DNA of 64,000 nt from an uncultured Verrucomicrobia subdivision 3 bacterium (GCA_903827955.1 CAIKKJ010000075.1:32332-96331), one strand, 5' to 3'. Positions 38,729-49,569 are shown, numbered from the stretch's first letter. Notes: generated from the letters alone by a model not told the origin. Program-made: numbers and translations.

Positions 38729-39475
38729 ATGCAGATTGAAAGCAATTTTTACGACCGGCTCCATACCAAGGACAAGTCCTACGGCAAAAACGTCTATGAT
38801 GTTCCCCGCCTGATGTCCGCCGCCGCGTTCGGCCGCTGGCTGGAGCGCAGCCAGGGCAGCAAATCACAGCTCCGGGTGCTGGACATCGGCTGCGGCAAGG
38901 CGCAGTTTCTTTACGACCTGACCGGTGCGCTGCGCCAGAATCATCAGGCCGGTTTCAAGCGGATTGCAGTGGTGGATTTGATTCGCGCGGAGAACAGCCG
39001 CCTGCCGGAAATTTCCCCCGCCCCGGATTTTTTTCAGCAGAGCGTGGATGGCCAAAAGCTTCCGTTTGCGGACGCCAGCTTTGATTTTGTGAGCTGCAAC
39101 CATGTCCTCGAACATATTTTCCAGACGGAACAATTTGTCTGCGAAATCCGCCGCGTGCTCCAGCCCGGCGGGCTGGCCGTGATCAGCGTGCCGAACTGCG
39201 CCGCGTGGATGAACCGCGTCGCCTTTCTGTTTGGTGGCCAGCCGCTGGGCAGTGAAGTGGGCACACGATCCGTGACCTACGGGTTCTGGCCGCCGTTCAT
39301 GCAGAATCGGCTCAAGCAGTTCGATCCTTCCGGCCACATTCGAGACTTCACACCGCGTTCGCTGCGCGACTTGACTGCGGCCTGTGGTTTTCAACCGGCC
39401 GGTTGGTGGGCTCAAGACGGCGGTGTGATTGCCACCCTCCAACGGAACATCGGCATTTTGCTGGAACCGAAGTGA
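38729..39475 (+). CDS. Class I SAM-dependent methyltransferase
   Basis: LRVLDIGCGKAQFLYDLTG; FDFVSCNHVLEHIFQTEQFVCEIRRVLQPGGLAVISVPN. Confidence 0.9.
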   Translation: MQIESNFYDRLHTKDKSYGKNVYDVPRLMSAAAFGRWLERSQGSKSQLRVLDIGCGKAQFLYDLTGALRQNHQAGFKRIAVVDLIRAENSRLPEISPAPDFFQQSVDGQKLPFADASFDFVSCNHVLEHIFQTEQFVCEIRRVLQPGGLAVISVPNCAAWMNRVAFLFGGQPLGSEVGTRSVTYGFWPPFMQNRLKQFDPSGHIRDFTPRSLRDLTAACGFQPAGWWAQDGGVIATLQRNIGILLEPK

Positions 39476-39500
39476 CCCGGCGGCGGCCGATTTTCAGCCA

Positions 39501-40631
39501 ATGTCCACCAGCCCGTCGCGCATTTCCCTGATGCTGTCCATGAACGGCAGCTTGGCGAGCGAAGGTAAATCCATTGGCGGCGGTGATCTGGTTTTGTTCA
39601 AGTTCATCCGGCATTCTGAGACCCCGCCGGATATTTTAATTCCCGCCTCGGCACAGAAATTTGCCGTCACCACCGGCCGGAAAATTCTCACCCAAAAAAA
39701 CAACGACCTCTCGCTGCCAGGCATCGTCTGGTTGTTTCTGGTGCGGATCGTCCAGGGCATCTGGCTGGCGTGGAGCAACCAAAAAAAATACGACGTGGCG
39801 CTGGCGGCTTCGCCGTTCGGTGTGGATGTCATTCCCGTCTGGTTTTGGAAGGCGCGGCGCAAAGGCGCGGTGATTTATCACGTCATCCCGCCGCGGAAAG
39901 CAGTGAACTGCATGACGCGCCTTCGGTTTGGTCTGGCGGCACTAGAACAAAAAATCACCATGGCGATTTTGCGCCGGGCTTGCGATTTCATAGTGGCCGG
40001 AAATGAAATGACCCGGCGCGAGCTGGCCATCCTGCTGCCGGGAAAGGAGATTTTTATTCTGCCGGCCGGCTTTGACGCCAGCCTGTTTGACCAGATTCCG
40101 CCGCAGGAAAAAGATCCGAATCTGGCCTGTTTCATTGGCCGCATGGTTTCGCAAAAGGGAGTGTTGGACCTGCTGAAAGTCATGACGGCTTTGGCCAAGA
40201 CGCATCCCGATTTGCGGTTGGTCATGGTTGGCACCGGGCCGGAGCGGGATTTTTTCAGCTCGGAAATGATCCGGTTGAAATTGTCCAAAATCCAGCTGGC
40301 GGGATTTATTTCCGAGGAAGAAAAAATCACTCTGCTGAAAAAATCCGCGTATTTTTTCTTCCCCAGTTATGAGGAAGGCTGGGGCATTGCCTTGGCGGAG
40401 GCGCTTTACTGCGAGTGCCGTTGCTTGTGCTACGAGCTGCCGCATTACCGCTCCATCTTTGGCGAATTTCCGGCGTATGTGCGGCTGGGCGACGCGGAAG
40501 ATTTCGTGCGCGTTTTCAATCAGGGCGCGGCCCTTGTGCCGGGTCAGAAAGATTTTGTCCGTCAATACGACGATCCTAACGTCGCCCGCCAGCTCGCCGG
40601 GCATCTGGAGGCGGTCGCCGCTGCCAAATAA
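39501..40631 (+). CDS. Glycosyltransferase family 4
   Basis: [77 protein letters not shown]. Confidence 0.9.
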   Translation: MSTSPSRISLMLSMNGSLASEGKSIGGGDLVLFKFIRHSETPPDILIPASAQKFAVTTGRKILTQKNNDLSLPGIVWLFLVRIVQGIWLAWSNQKKYDVALAASPFGVDVIPVWFWKARRKGAVIYHVIPPRKAVNCMTRLRFGLAALEQKITMAILRRACDFIVAGNEMTRRELAILLPGKEIFILPAGFDASLFDQIPPQEKDPNLACFIGRMVSQKGVLDLLKVMTALAKTHPDLRLVMVGTGPERDFFSSEMIRLKLSKIQLAGFISEEEKITLLKKSAYFFFPSYEEGWGIALAEALYCECRCLCYELPHYRSIFGEFPAYVRLGDAEDFVRVFNQGAALVPGQKDFVRQYDDPNVARQLAGHLEAVAAAK

Positions 40632-40693
40632 TTTTGGCGGGCATCCGGGCTTGCCGCCGCGCGGAAATTTCGGAACAATTCCCGCCATTCGCT

Positions 40694-41677
40694 ATGGTAA
40701 AAAAAGCTCTCATCACCGGCATCACCGGCCAAGACGGTTCCTACCTCACGGAACTGCTCCTGGCCAAAGGCTATGAAGTTCACGGCATCGTCCGCCGCAC
40801 CGCTGCGCCGTATCGCGGCTACCTTGCTCGTGCCGCCATGGCCGCTGACGCAAAACTTTTTCTGCACCATGGTGATCTGGCGGATGCGGGTTCAATCATC
40901 CGGCTGCTCGAAAAAATCCGGCCTGATGAAGTCTACAACCTCGGCGCGCAAAGCGACGTGCGGATCAGCTTTGATATTCCGGGCTACACGGCCGATGTCA
41001 CCGCCACCGGCGTGGCGCGTTTGCTGGAGGCGATTCATCAGCTCGGCCTGCCGGCAAAATTCTATCAGGCGTCTTCCAGCGAAATGTTTGGCAAGGTTCG
41101 GGAAATTCCGCAGACGGAAGTAACGCCTTTCCATCCGCGCAGCCCCTACGCGGTCGCCAAGGTCTATGGATTTTGGATCACCGTCAATTATCGCGAGTCC
41201 TACGGCCTGCATACCAGCAACGGAATTTTGTTCAACCACGAGTCGCCCCGGCGCGGCGAAAATTTTGTCACCCGCAAAATCACCACCGCCGTCGCCCGCA
41301 TCAAGGCCGGGCAACAAGCCAAATTATTCATGGGCAACATCGAGGCCCAACGCGACTGGGGCTATGCCAAAGAATATGTTGAGGCCATGTGGTTGATGCT
41401 GCAACAACCGCACGGCGATGATTACGTCATCGCCACCGGTGAGACCCACAGCGTCCGGGAATTTTTGCAGCTCGCCTTTGACCACGTCGGGCTGGACTGG
41501 CAGAAGCACGTTGAGATTGATCCGAAATTTTACCGCCCCGCTGAAGTCGAACAACTGATTGGCAACGCCGATAAGGCCAAAAAGAATTTGCACTGGTCGC
41601 CCAAGACAAAATTTGCCGACCTCGTCCGGCTCATGGTGGATGCGGACGTGAAACTGCTGGCCGAAAGCCGCCAGTAA
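40694..41677 (+). CDS. gmd: GDP-mannose 4,6-dehydratase-like
   Basis: [73 protein letters not shown]. Confidence 0.88.
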   Translation: MVKKALITGITGQDGSYLTELLLAKGYEVHGIVRRTAAPYRGYLARAAMAADAKLFLHHGDLADAGSIIRLLEKIRPDEVYNLGAQSDVRISFDIPGYTADVTATGVARLLEAIHQLGLPAKFYQASSSEMFGKVREIPQTEVTPFHPRSPYAVAKVYGFWITVNYRESYGLHTSNGILFNHESPRRGENFVTRKITTAVARIKAGQQAKLFMGNIEAQRDWGYAKEYVEAMWLMLQQPHGDDYVIATGETHSVREFLQLAFDHVGLDWQKHVEIDPKFYRPAEVEQLIGNADKAKKNLHWSPKTKFADLVRLMVDADVKLLAESRQ

Positions 41678-41688
41678 TTTCTGCTCCA

Positions 41689-42687
41689 ATGAAGCGCGCC
41701 TTCATCACTGGCATCGAAGGACAGGACGGTTCCTATTTGGCCGAACTGCTGTTGGCCAAGGGCTACGAAGTTCACGGAATTTTTCGCCGTTCCACCAACG
41801 GCCGGGCCGTGAACTTGAAGCCGCTCAAAGCGGATCCCGGAATTTTTCAAAAAACTCTTTTTCTGTATCCCGCCGAACTCGACGAGCCAGATTCCGTGCG
41901 CCAGCCGCTGCAACAATCCGCGCCGGATGAGATTTACCACCTCGCCAGCCAGAGCCATGTCGGCCAGAGTTTTGAGCAGGTCGAGGAAACCTGCCGCGTG
42001 ACCGGCCTGGGCGCGTTGCAACTTTTGGAAATGGCGCGTCAACTGCCCCAGCCGCCGCGATTTTTTCACGCGAGCTCCAGTGAAATTTTTGGCAGCCCCG
42101 CGCAATCTCCGCAGGATGAAAACACGCCGGTCAATCCCATCACGCCCTACGGCTGCGCCAAGGCGTTTGGCACCCAGATGACGCGGATTTACCGGAAAAA
42201 CTTTGGGATGTTTGCCGTCAACGGCATCCTGTTCAACCACGAGTCGCCGCGCCGTGGCGAAAATTTTGTGACCCGGAAAATCTGCCGCGCCGTGGCGGCC
42301 ATCAAGGCCGGAAAACAATCGGAGCTGGCTTTGGGCGACACCAGCGCGCAGCGCGACTGGGGCAATGCCCGTGATTATGTGCGCGGCATGTGGCTGGCCA
42401 TGCAGCACAGCACGCCGGAAGATTTCGTATTTGCGACCGGCAAGCTGCACCGCGTGCAGGATATCGTGGAACTTGCGTTTCGCGCGGCGGACTTAGACTG
42501 GCGGAAATTTGTGCGGCAGGAAAAAAACCTGTTTCGCGCCGCCGACCCGCGTCAGGTTGTTGGCAACCCAGCAAAGGCAAATTATTTTTTGGGTTGGGAG
42601 CCGGAATTTAATTTTGAAGAGACTATAAAAGAAATGACGTTGGCAGAAATTGCCAACGTCAATTTAGAAAAGCTCAAAATGCTTTAA
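41689..42687 (+). CDS. GDP-mannose 4,6-dehydratase-like paralogue
   Basis: [77 protein letters not shown]. Confidence 0.85.
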   Translation: MKRAFITGIEGQDGSYLAELLLAKGYEVHGIFRRSTNGRAVNLKPLKADPGIFQKTLFLYPAELDEPDSVRQPLQQSAPDEIYHLASQSHVGQSFEQVEETCRVTGLGALQLLEMARQLPQPPRFFHASSSEIFGSPAQSPQDENTPVNPITPYGCAKAFGTQMTRIYRKNFGMFAVNGILFNHESPRRGENFVTRKICRAVAAIKAGKQSELALGDTSAQRDWGNARDYVRGMWLAMQHSTPEDFVFATGKLHRVQDIVELAFRAADLDWRKFVRQEKNLFRAADPRQVVGNPAKANYFLGWEPEFNFEETIKEMTLAEIANVNLEKLKML

Positions 42688-42811
42688 GCTGTGAAATGTG
42701 CAGAAGGTGAATTTGCAAAACGCCTAATAAACCCTTTTGAAACACCCCAAAAACAAATAGCGCCAATTACCAATAACAGATTAAAGTTTTTTTATTTTTG
42801 CTAAAAAAGCC

Positions 42812-43423
42812 TTAAGCCATTTTTTTTCTTGAGATAAATACAACGATACTGATGGCAGAAAATGTAAGAAAAAACGTTGAAGTCCGGTCGGGCACGTTAT
42901 GAGTTACTTCAACGACTCCATATAAATTTGGTTGGCCAGCAACTGTGGCAGCTCCTGTCCAATCATTCCATTGACCTCCTCCGTCTAGGCCTTGTGCTAA
43001 AATATAGGCAAAATACTCAGCCGATCCGCCACCCCCATTGTTCGGTTCCCCTGGTCGCCAATTTCTATAAGTTGATGAATCTCCGCTGGACCACAAAAAA
43101 TCTGCCGCGTGTTGCGCACCGCTGCCGTCGCCGGTGATTGGGTCATAAAGACCGATCCAAAGGTCGCGATTATTACCCCAGAGATTCCAAATCCAATTAT
43201 TTTCAGCTAAACTACTAACTGCAACCAAATTTCCTCCCATGGCGACAGCTGCAGTTTGAGCGTCTATCCAAGAGCTACTCGAAAGCAAATAGTAGGTGTT
43301 AGAATTGTCCGGATTAACTGCTTGGTCAATTACTACGGGAACCGCAACAACGGTATAATTTATACACCAAGATAAAACGGTAAAAATTAACAGATGTTTT
43401 ATATGTTTATATTTACTCTTCAT
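42812..43423 (-). CDS. Secreted C-type-lectin-like protein with VPD-CTERM-like sorting tail
   Basis: SWIDAQTAAVAMGGNLVAVSSLAENNWIWNLWG...NRDLWIGLYD...YRNWRPGEPNNGG fold; C-terminus VPDRTSTFFLTFSAISIVVFISRKKMA. Confidence 0.8.
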   Translation of the reverse strand: MKSKYKHIKHLLIFTVLSWCINYTVVAVPVVIDQAVNPDNSNTYYLLSSSSWIDAQTAAVAMGGNLVAVSSLAENNWIWNLWGNNRDLWIGLYDPITGDGSGAQHAADFLWSSGDSSTYRNWRPGEPNNGGGGSAEYFAYILAQGLDGGGQWNDWTGAATVAGQPNLYGVVEVTHNVPDRTSTFFLTFSAISIVVFISRKKMA

Positions 43424-43542
43424 AGTATTTCTTCTGATTAATCGTGCTCTAAAACTGGGCAGACTGTTCGATGAATGATCCATTTTGTCAATAAAACAAG
43501 ATTTTATGAGTTGTTATTTATTTGTAGTAGAACAGTGCTGCT

Positions 43543-44553
43543 TTATTTTTTTAATTCCTGTTTCACCTGCAATTCGGCGATGAGCTTTTTGTCCTGGCCA
43601 CGGCGTTTGTAGGTCAGCACGCCCCACGCATTGCCCAGCACGCTCGCGGGACTCGCGAGCAGATGCCAGAGCCAGCGCGCGTCGCCGTCGCGAAAAATTC
43701 CGCGCAACGTGTGCCACAACGGGCCGAAAAAGGTGACGCAATAAACCGCCGCTAGCCACAATGGCACCGGCGGTTTTTCTTTCATCCAGTTCACCGGCAT
43801 TTCTTTCTGCACACGGAGAAAATGCACCGTGGCCCGCCGGCGTTTCTGCACAAATTTCCAGAGCGTTTGGATGTAGTAATGATGCACACCACGTCCGTGC
43901 AGCCGCAGCCATTCGCGTTTGCCGTTTTTCATTAGAAACATGGCGACATGCGTATCCTGAAATTTTTCATTCGCCGCCACGGATTGCAAATCGGCAAGGC
44001 GGTAAAAGAATCCGTTGGCACCGAGCGGGTAGGAATAAGTTCCATCCGGCAAAACCCAGCGCTCGATTTCACCATCGCGCGCGACGAGCTTGGGGTTGGA
44101 ACTCATCAGCCAGCATATCGGGTCACTGATGTGCAACCGTGCCGTGAGGTAGGCGCAGAACGAACTCATCTTCGGCGACGGCAAATAGTAAGCCTCCAGT
44201 CCGAGCGCCTGCGGATTTTTGGCGAGCGCTTCGACGGCGAGTGAAAAATAATCCGCGTGCGTCACCTCGTTGTCGGCGTCGAGAAAAACAATGACCTCAC
44301 CGGTGGCGTGGCGCAGGGCGAGGCGTTTGCCTTCCTCCATGTTTTTGCCGTTGTCATCGAGGATAATCGCGCCAAATTTTTTGGCGATCTCCCGCGTGCA
44401 GTCAGTCGAGTGCGCGTCGGCGAGAATGATTTCAATCTGCTCGCGCGGATAACTTTGCCGCACTACAGACGCCAGACAGTTCTCCAAAATCGCCGCCGCG
44501 TTCAGCGTCGGGATGATCACGCTGATGCGGACATTTTTTTCTGAAGCAGACAT
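43543..44553 (-). CDS. Glycosyltransferase family 2
   Basis: ISVIIPTLNAAAILENCLASVVRQSYPREQIEIILADAHSTDCT; VIVFLDADNEVTHADY. Confidence 0.9.
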   Translation of the reverse strand: MSASEKNVRISVIIPTLNAAAILENCLASVVRQSYPREQIEIILADAHSTDCTREIAKKFGAIILDDNGKNMEEGKRLALRHATGEVIVFLDADNEVTHADYFSLAVEALAKNPQALGLEAYYLPSPKMSSFCAYLTARLHISDPICWLMSSNPKLVARDGEIERWVLPDGTYSYPLGANGFFYRLADLQSVAANEKFQDTHVAMFLMKNGKREWLRLHGRGVHHYYIQTLWKFVQKRRRATVHFLRVQKEMPVNWMKEKPPVPLWLAAVYCVTFFGPLWHTLRGIFRDGDARWLWHLLASPASVLGNAWGVLTYKRRGQDKKLIAELQVKQELKK

Positions 44554-44561
44554 GAAATGAT

Positions 44562-45332
44562 TCAGGCGGCCTGAGCGGAGTTTTTCAACGGCTTGCGGCC
44601 CTGCAGCGCCAAATAATGCCCACGGTGTTTTATCACGCCTTCCAGCATACGGCTCAAACCATCGGGCAAAGGAAGAATGTTGATGGAGCGCGCCTCGGCT
44701 TCAAAGCCGACCAGTTGAAACAGCTCCTGCGCCTGCCGCACGGTCAGCACGCGCACATGGCCGGACACCCCGGAAAATGCCGGGTGATCCAACGGCAACG
44801 GCTCGGCTAGCGTTTCGTTGTAGTGCAGGCCTAGTGGATTACCCAAATAGCGTCCGCACGTTTGCATCAGCGAAAACGGCGTGTAACCAAGCGTGAGGGC
44901 AAACCAGTTCAGCAGACTGCACAAATTTTCCGTGGCGATGATGACTGTGCCGCCCGGTTTGAGCACGCGATGCGCCTCGATGGCGAACAGCCGACAATTG
45001 TGTATGTGTTCGATGACTTGATTGCTGAAGACCACATCAAATTTGTTGTCCTCGTAAGGCCAGCGTCCGTTTAGGTCGAAGCTGGTCATCTTCATTCCGC
45101 GCGCTTCAGCCGCCGCCTTCAAATTCGGCGCGCCTTCCACGCCATGAAATTCGCGCGGCGGATTTTTGAAGTAACGGAAAAGCATGCTGCCATCGCCGCA
45201 ACCGACATCCAAAATGCTGTCGGGCTTCAGCGAGGCGGCAAGCTGCCCCGCCCAGTCGTTGCAACGGTTGATGCCGGCGTGCCGCGATTTGGCCACCGTA
45301 TTTTGCAGCGCTTTGAGGATGAAATTCGCCAT
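44562..45332 (-). CDS. Class I SAM-dependent methyltransferase
   Basis: SILDVGCGDGSMLFRYFKNPPREFHGVE; FDVVFSNQVIEHIHNCRLFAIEAHRVLKPGGTVIIATEN; start trimmed to MANFILKALQNTVAK. Confidence 0.88.
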   Translation of the reverse strand: MANFILKALQNTVAKSRHAGINRCNDWAGQLAASLKPDSILDVGCGDGSMLFRYFKNPPREFHGVEGAPNLKAAAEARGMKMTSFDLNGRWPYEDNKFDVVFSNQVIEHIHNCRLFAIEAHRVLKPGGTVIIATENLCSLLNWFALTLGYTPFSLMQTCGRYLGNPLGLHYNETLAEPLPLDHPAFSGVSGHVRVLTVRQAQELFQLVGFEAEARSINILPLPDGLSRMLEGVIKHRGHYLALQGRKPLKNSAQAA

Positions 45333-45429
45333 GTATGCCCAATTCGTTAGCAGAAAGTCGCGGGCGCGGCAAATCCGAATCAAAAACACTGGCAGAAGCT
45401 GCGCCGTCTGATTAAATTGCCCGACTGTC

Positions 45430-46410
45430 ATGCAACAAATTTTCATCACTGGTGCCGCCGGCTTCATCGGCAGCAACCTCGCCGACCGGCTGCTCGCCGA
45501 CGGCAAAACCGTCGTTGGCTGGGATAATTTTTCCACCGGCCAGCGAAAATTCCTCGACGGCGCGCTGAAAAATAAAAACTTCAAACTCATCGAGGGTGAC
45601 AATCTGGATTTGCCCGCGTTGACGAAAGCGATGGTCGGCTGCGACACTGTTTTCCACCTCGCCGCCAATGCCGATGTGCGCTTCGGCCTCGAACATCCGT
45701 CCAAAGATTTGCAGCAGAACACCGTCGCCACCTTCAATGTCCTCGAAGCCATGCGCGCCAATGGCATCAAGCGCATCGCCTTTTCTTCGACAGGCAGCGT
45801 CTATGGCGAGTCAGCCGTGATTCCCACGCCGGAAGACGCGCCATTTCCGATCCAGACTTCGCTTTACGCCGCGTCCAAAGTTTCTGGCGAAGGAATGATT
45901 TCCAGCTACTGCGAAGGCTTCAAATTTGAAGGCTACATTTTTCGGTTCGTCTCAATTCTCGGCGAACGCTACACACACGGCCACGTTTTTGATTTCTATA
46001 AACAATTGCTTGAACATCCCGACCGCTTGAAAGTTCTCGGCGACGGCACGCAACGAAAAAGTTATTTGTATGTGCAAGATTGCGTCAGCGCCATGCTGCA
46101 CGTCATCAATCAGGGCACCGCAAAAAATGCGAAGCACGGCGTGGAAATCTACAACCTCGGCAACGACGAATATGTTCAGGTCAACGACTCCATCGGCTTT
46201 ATTTGCGGCGCGCTCGGCTTGAAGCCAAAAATGGAATACACCGGCGGCAATCGCGGCTGGGTGGGCGACAATCCGTTCATCTTTCTCGCCACCAAAAAAA
46301 TTCAAAGCACCGGCTGGAAAACGTCGCTCACGATTGAACAAGGCATCAGCCGCACGCTCCAATGGTTACAGCAAAACCAGTGGGTTTACGAATCGCGCAG
46401 CCACAAATAA
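45430..46410 (+). CDS. NAD-dependent epimerase/dehydratase (UDP-glucose 4-epimerase-like)
   Basis: IFITGAAGFIGSNLADRLLADGKTVVGWDN; FSSTGSVYGESAVIPTPEDAPFPIQTSLYAASK. Confidence 0.92.
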   Translation: MQQIFITGAAGFIGSNLADRLLADGKTVVGWDNFSTGQRKFLDGALKNKNFKLIEGDNLDLPALTKAMVGCDTVFHLAANADVRFGLEHPSKDLQQNTVATFNVLEAMRANGIKRIAFSSTGSVYGESAVIPTPEDAPFPIQTSLYAASKVSGEGMISSYCEGFKFEGYIFRFVSILGERYTHGHVFDFYKQLLEHPDRLKVLGDGTQRKSYLYVQDCVSAMLHVINQGTAKNAKHGVEIYNLGNDEYVQVNDSIGFICGALGLKPKMEYTGGNRGWVGDNPFIFLATKKIQSTGWKTSLTIEQGISRTLQWLQQNQWVYESRSHK

Positions 46411-46411
46411 G

Positions 46412-47680
46412 ATGAACGTCACCGTCCTTGGCCTCTGGCATCTCGGCAGCGTCACCGCGGCGTGCTGCGCGAAACATTTTAACGTCGTCGGACTGGATTT
46501 CGACGCAGCGAATATCGCGAAGTTAAATGCCGGCCAAGCCCCGCTGCTCGAACCGGGCTTGAACGAACTCCTCGCCGCCGCTCTTGCCGCCAAAAAACTT
46601 TCGTTCACGACTGATGCCAAAGTCGCCTGTAAAAACGCGGATATTCTCTGGCTCACCTATGACACGCCGGTCAATGACGAAGACGAATCCGACGTTGAAT
46701 TTGTTCTCGGCAATCTCCGCCGCGCCGTGCCATCATTGCCGAACGGCGCACTTGTTTTAATTTCTGCCCAGCTCCCGGTCGGCACCTGCGCGCAGTTGGA
46801 AAAAGAATTTCCGCGGTTCCACTTCGCCTGCTCGCCGGAAAATTTACGGCTGGGCAAGGCGATTGATGCGTTTGAAAAAGCCGATCGCGCCATCGTTGGC
46901 ATTCGCAACGACGCGAAGAAAAATTTGCTAGCAGAGCTATTCAAGCCCTTCGCTGCGCAGACGATTTTGATGCGCACCGAGTCGGCGGAAATGGTCAAGC
47001 ACGCGCTAAACTCGTTTCTCGCGCTCTCCATCACCTTCATCAACGAAGTCGCCCGCCTCTGCGAATACACCGGCGCGGACGCCAAGGAAGTTTCCCTCGG
47101 CTTGAAAAGCGAAGCGCGCATCGGGATGAAATCTTACCTCGGCCCCGGTGGTCCATTTGCTGGCGGCACACTGGCGCGTGATGTCGTCACGCTTTCCAAA
47201 TTGGCGACCGCGCATGGCGAAATAATCTCAGTCATCCCCGCCATCAAGCAGAGCAACGACCTGCATCGCGGCTGGGCTTTCCGCCGTTTGCAATCGCGGC
47301 TCGGTGATCTGCGCGGCAAAAAAATCGCCGTGCTCGGCCTGACTTACACGACGAACACCGACACGCTCCGCCGCAGCGCGGCTGTGGAATTGTGTCAGCA
47401 ACTTTTGGCCGCAGGCGCAAAAGTCTCTGCGTATGACCCGGCCGTAAAAAATCTTCCGTCCGAATTGAGTTCGGTTTCGCTCGGCAACGATATTTCCGTT
47501 GCGCTGGCGGGCACGGAAGCCGTGGCCGTTTGCACCGAGTGGCCGCAATTTCGGCAGGCGGACTGGGCGAAAATCATTCCGCTCATGCGCCAACCGGTCT
47601 TTGTGGACGCAAATCGTTTTCTCGAAAAGGAATTGAAAAACGTCGCTGGCGTGGAGCATCTTTCCGTTGGACGTGCCTGA
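46412..47680 (+). CDS. UDP-glucose/GDP-mannose dehydrogenase family protein
   Basis: MNVTVLGLWHLGSVTAACCAKHFNVVGLDFD; LGPGGPFAGGTLARDVVTL; IAVLGLTYTTNTDTLRRSAAVEL. Confidence 0.9.
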   Translation: MNVTVLGLWHLGSVTAACCAKHFNVVGLDFDAANIAKLNAGQAPLLEPGLNELLAAALAAKKLSFTTDAKVACKNADILWLTYDTPVNDEDESDVEFVLGNLRRAVPSLPNGALVLISAQLPVGTCAQLEKEFPRFHFACSPENLRLGKAIDAFEKADRAIVGIRNDAKKNLLAELFKPFAAQTILMRTESAEMVKHALNSFLALSITFINEVARLCEYTGADAKEVSLGLKSEARIGMKSYLGPGGPFAGGTLARDVVTLSKLATAHGEIISVIPAIKQSNDLHRGWAFRRLQSRLGDLRGKKIAVLGLTYTTNTDTLRRSAAVELCQQLLAAGAKVSAYDPAVKNLPSELSSVSLGNDISVALAGTEAVAVCTEWPQFRQADWAKIIPLMRQPVFVDANRFLEKELKNVAGVEHLSVGRA

Positions 47681-47681
47681 C

Positions 47682-48542
47682 ATGAAACTCAAAAATCTGA
47701 ACGCCCTCATCACCGGCGGCAGCCAGGGGCTCGGCAAAACCATCGCGGAGCATTTTCTGCGCGAAGGCGCAAACGTCGTGTTGTGCGCGCGTAGCGAAAA
47801 AGATTTGTCCGCCACGCGAGATGAACTGGCTAAAAAATTTACCGCGCAAAAAGTTTCCGCCCAGACCTGCGATGTCTCGCACGAGGCACAGGTCAACGAA
47901 CTCGTCGCCTTTGCGCTGCGCGAACTGGGTTCGCTTGATGCGCTCATCTTGAACGCCGGCATTTACGGGCCGATGGGGCCGACGGAATCCGTTTCGCTCG
48001 ACGAATGGCGGCGCGCAATGGACATCAATTTATTTGGCGTGCTCCTGCCGAGCCGCGCGGTGATTCCCCATTTTAAAAAGGCTGGCCGCGGTAAAATCGT
48101 TGTCTTGAGCGGCGGCGGCGCGACAAACCCGCTGCCAAACATCAGTTCTTACGCCGCGTCAAAGGCGGCGGTCGTGCGCCTGATGGAAACACTCGCGGAA
48201 GAATTAAAATGTTTTCACGTGGACGTGAACGCCATCGCTCCCGGCGCGCTCGCGACCCGGTTGGTAGACGAAGTTCTCGCCGCTGGCGCGGAAAAAGTTG
48301 GTGCGGCCTTTTTCGAGAAGAACAAAGGCTGGAAAGAAAAAGGCGCGGTGCCGCTGGAACTTGGCGCGAATCTCGCCGTGTATCTCGCCAGCGCGGAAAG
48401 CAATGGCATCACCGGCAAGCTGATCAGCGCACAATGGGATCCGTGGAAAGATTTGCAGAAACATCACGATGAACTGGCAAAATCGGACATCTATTGTCTG
48501 CGCCGCATCGTGCCGGAAGATCGCGGTAAGAAATGGAATTGA
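47682..48542 (+). CDS. Short-chain dehydrogenase/reductase
   Basis: NALITGGSQGLGKTIAEHFLREGANVVLCAR; NAGIYGPMG; SSYAASKAAVVRLMETLAEEL. Confidence 0.92.
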   Translation: MKLKNLNALITGGSQGLGKTIAEHFLREGANVVLCARSEKDLSATRDELAKKFTAQKVSAQTCDVSHEAQVNELVAFALRELGSLDALILNAGIYGPMGPTESVSLDEWRRAMDINLFGVLLPSRAVIPHFKKAGRGKIVVLSGGGATNPLPNISSYAASKAAVVRLMETLAEELKCFHVDVNAIAPGALATRLVDEVLAAGAEKVGAAFFEKNKGWKEKGAVPLELGANLAVYLASAESNGITGKLISAQWDPWKDLQKHHDELAKSDIYCLRRIVPEDRGKKWN

Positions 48543-48543
48543 T

Positions 48544-49527
48544 ATGAGCTTACGAGTTGCATTGATCGGCTGCGGCCTTATCGGACAAAAGCGTTTGAAC
48601 CTGCTGCCGCCCGGCAGCGTTACCGTCGCCTGCGACACGCAACTTGAGCGCGCTAAAAAAATCGCCGCCCAAAGTTCCGGCTGCGTCGCCACGGAATCAT
48701 TTGAGCAGGCTGTCAGTTCGACGAACGTGGACGTGGTGATGATCGCCACGATAAATTCCGCGCTCGCGCCGATTGCGCTCGCGGCGGTGAAGAACGGCAA
48801 GCACGTTCTTGTGGAAAAACCCGCTGGCATCAGCGTGGCGGAACTTGAAGCACTCGAAGCAGCCGCGCAGAAATCCGGCGCGCTCGTCCGGGTCGGCTAT
48901 AATCACCGCTATCATCCGGCGTGCTTGAAGGCGTTAGAAATTTTTCGCAGCGGCGCGCTGGGGCCGATGATGTTTGTGCGCGGACGTTACGGTCAGGGCG
49001 GACGCATCGGCTACGAAAAAGAATGGCGCGCGGACGCAAAACTTTCCGGCGGCGGCGAGTTGATTGACCAAGGCGTTCACCTGATTGACCTCGCGGGAAT
49101 TTTTCTGGGCGAATTCACGAAGGTCGAAGGTCACGCCACGACCTATTTCTGGAAGATGCCGGTGGATGACAACGCCTTTCTTTCGCTCCGCAACGCCGCC
49201 GGCAACACCGCGTGGCTGCACGTCAGTTGCAGCGAATGGAAAAATTTATTCAGCCTCGAAATCTACGGACGCGACGCCAAGCTCCACTGGGAAGGACTCG
49301 GCGGCAGCTACGGCATAGAGCGATTGACGTATTATAAAATGCTGCCGCAGATGGGGCCACCGGAGACGACAATCTATGAATTTCCGCGCGGCGATGAGTC
49401 GTGGAAAATCGAAATGGCGGAATTTTTTGAGGACATCAAACTCAAGCGCACGCCGGTGCCGGGTTTGAAGGAAGCGAAGGCGGCATTGGAAGTCGTTGAA
49501 AAAATTTACGGTATGGCGGGGAAATAA
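48544..49527 (+). CDS. Gfo/Idh/MocA family oxidoreductase
   Basis: MSLRVALIGCGLIGQKRLN; GKHVLVEKPAGISVAELEAL; GGGELIDQGVHLIDL. Confidence 0.92.
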   Translation: MSLRVALIGCGLIGQKRLNLLPPGSVTVACDTQLERAKKIAAQSSGCVATESFEQAVSSTNVDVVMIATINSALAPIALAAVKNGKHVLVEKPAGISVAELEALEAAAQKSGALVRVGYNHRYHPACLKALEIFRSGALGPMMFVRGRYGQGGRIGYEKEWRADAKLSGGGELIDQGVHLIDLAGIFLGEFTKVEGHATTYFWKMPVDDNAFLSLRNAAGNTAWLHVSCSEWKNLFSLEIYGRDAKLHWEGLGGSYGIERLTYYKMLPQMGPPETTIYEFPRGDESWKIEMAEFFEDIKLKRTPVPGLKEAKAALEVVEKIYGMAGK

Positions 49528-49569
49528 CAATTTCTCCCAACTGCTACTGACGCAAAAACGAAAAAGACC

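Noticed and set aside
41530-42450. 306-aa minus-strand ORF across both gmd-like genes
   Set aside because: Antisense to two clearly homologous coding genes; composition typical of shadow ORFs.
45333-45776. N-terminal extension of the 404-aa methyltransferase ORF
   Set aside because: Antisense to the epimerase gene starting at 45430; the methyltransferase start MANFILKAL is internal.
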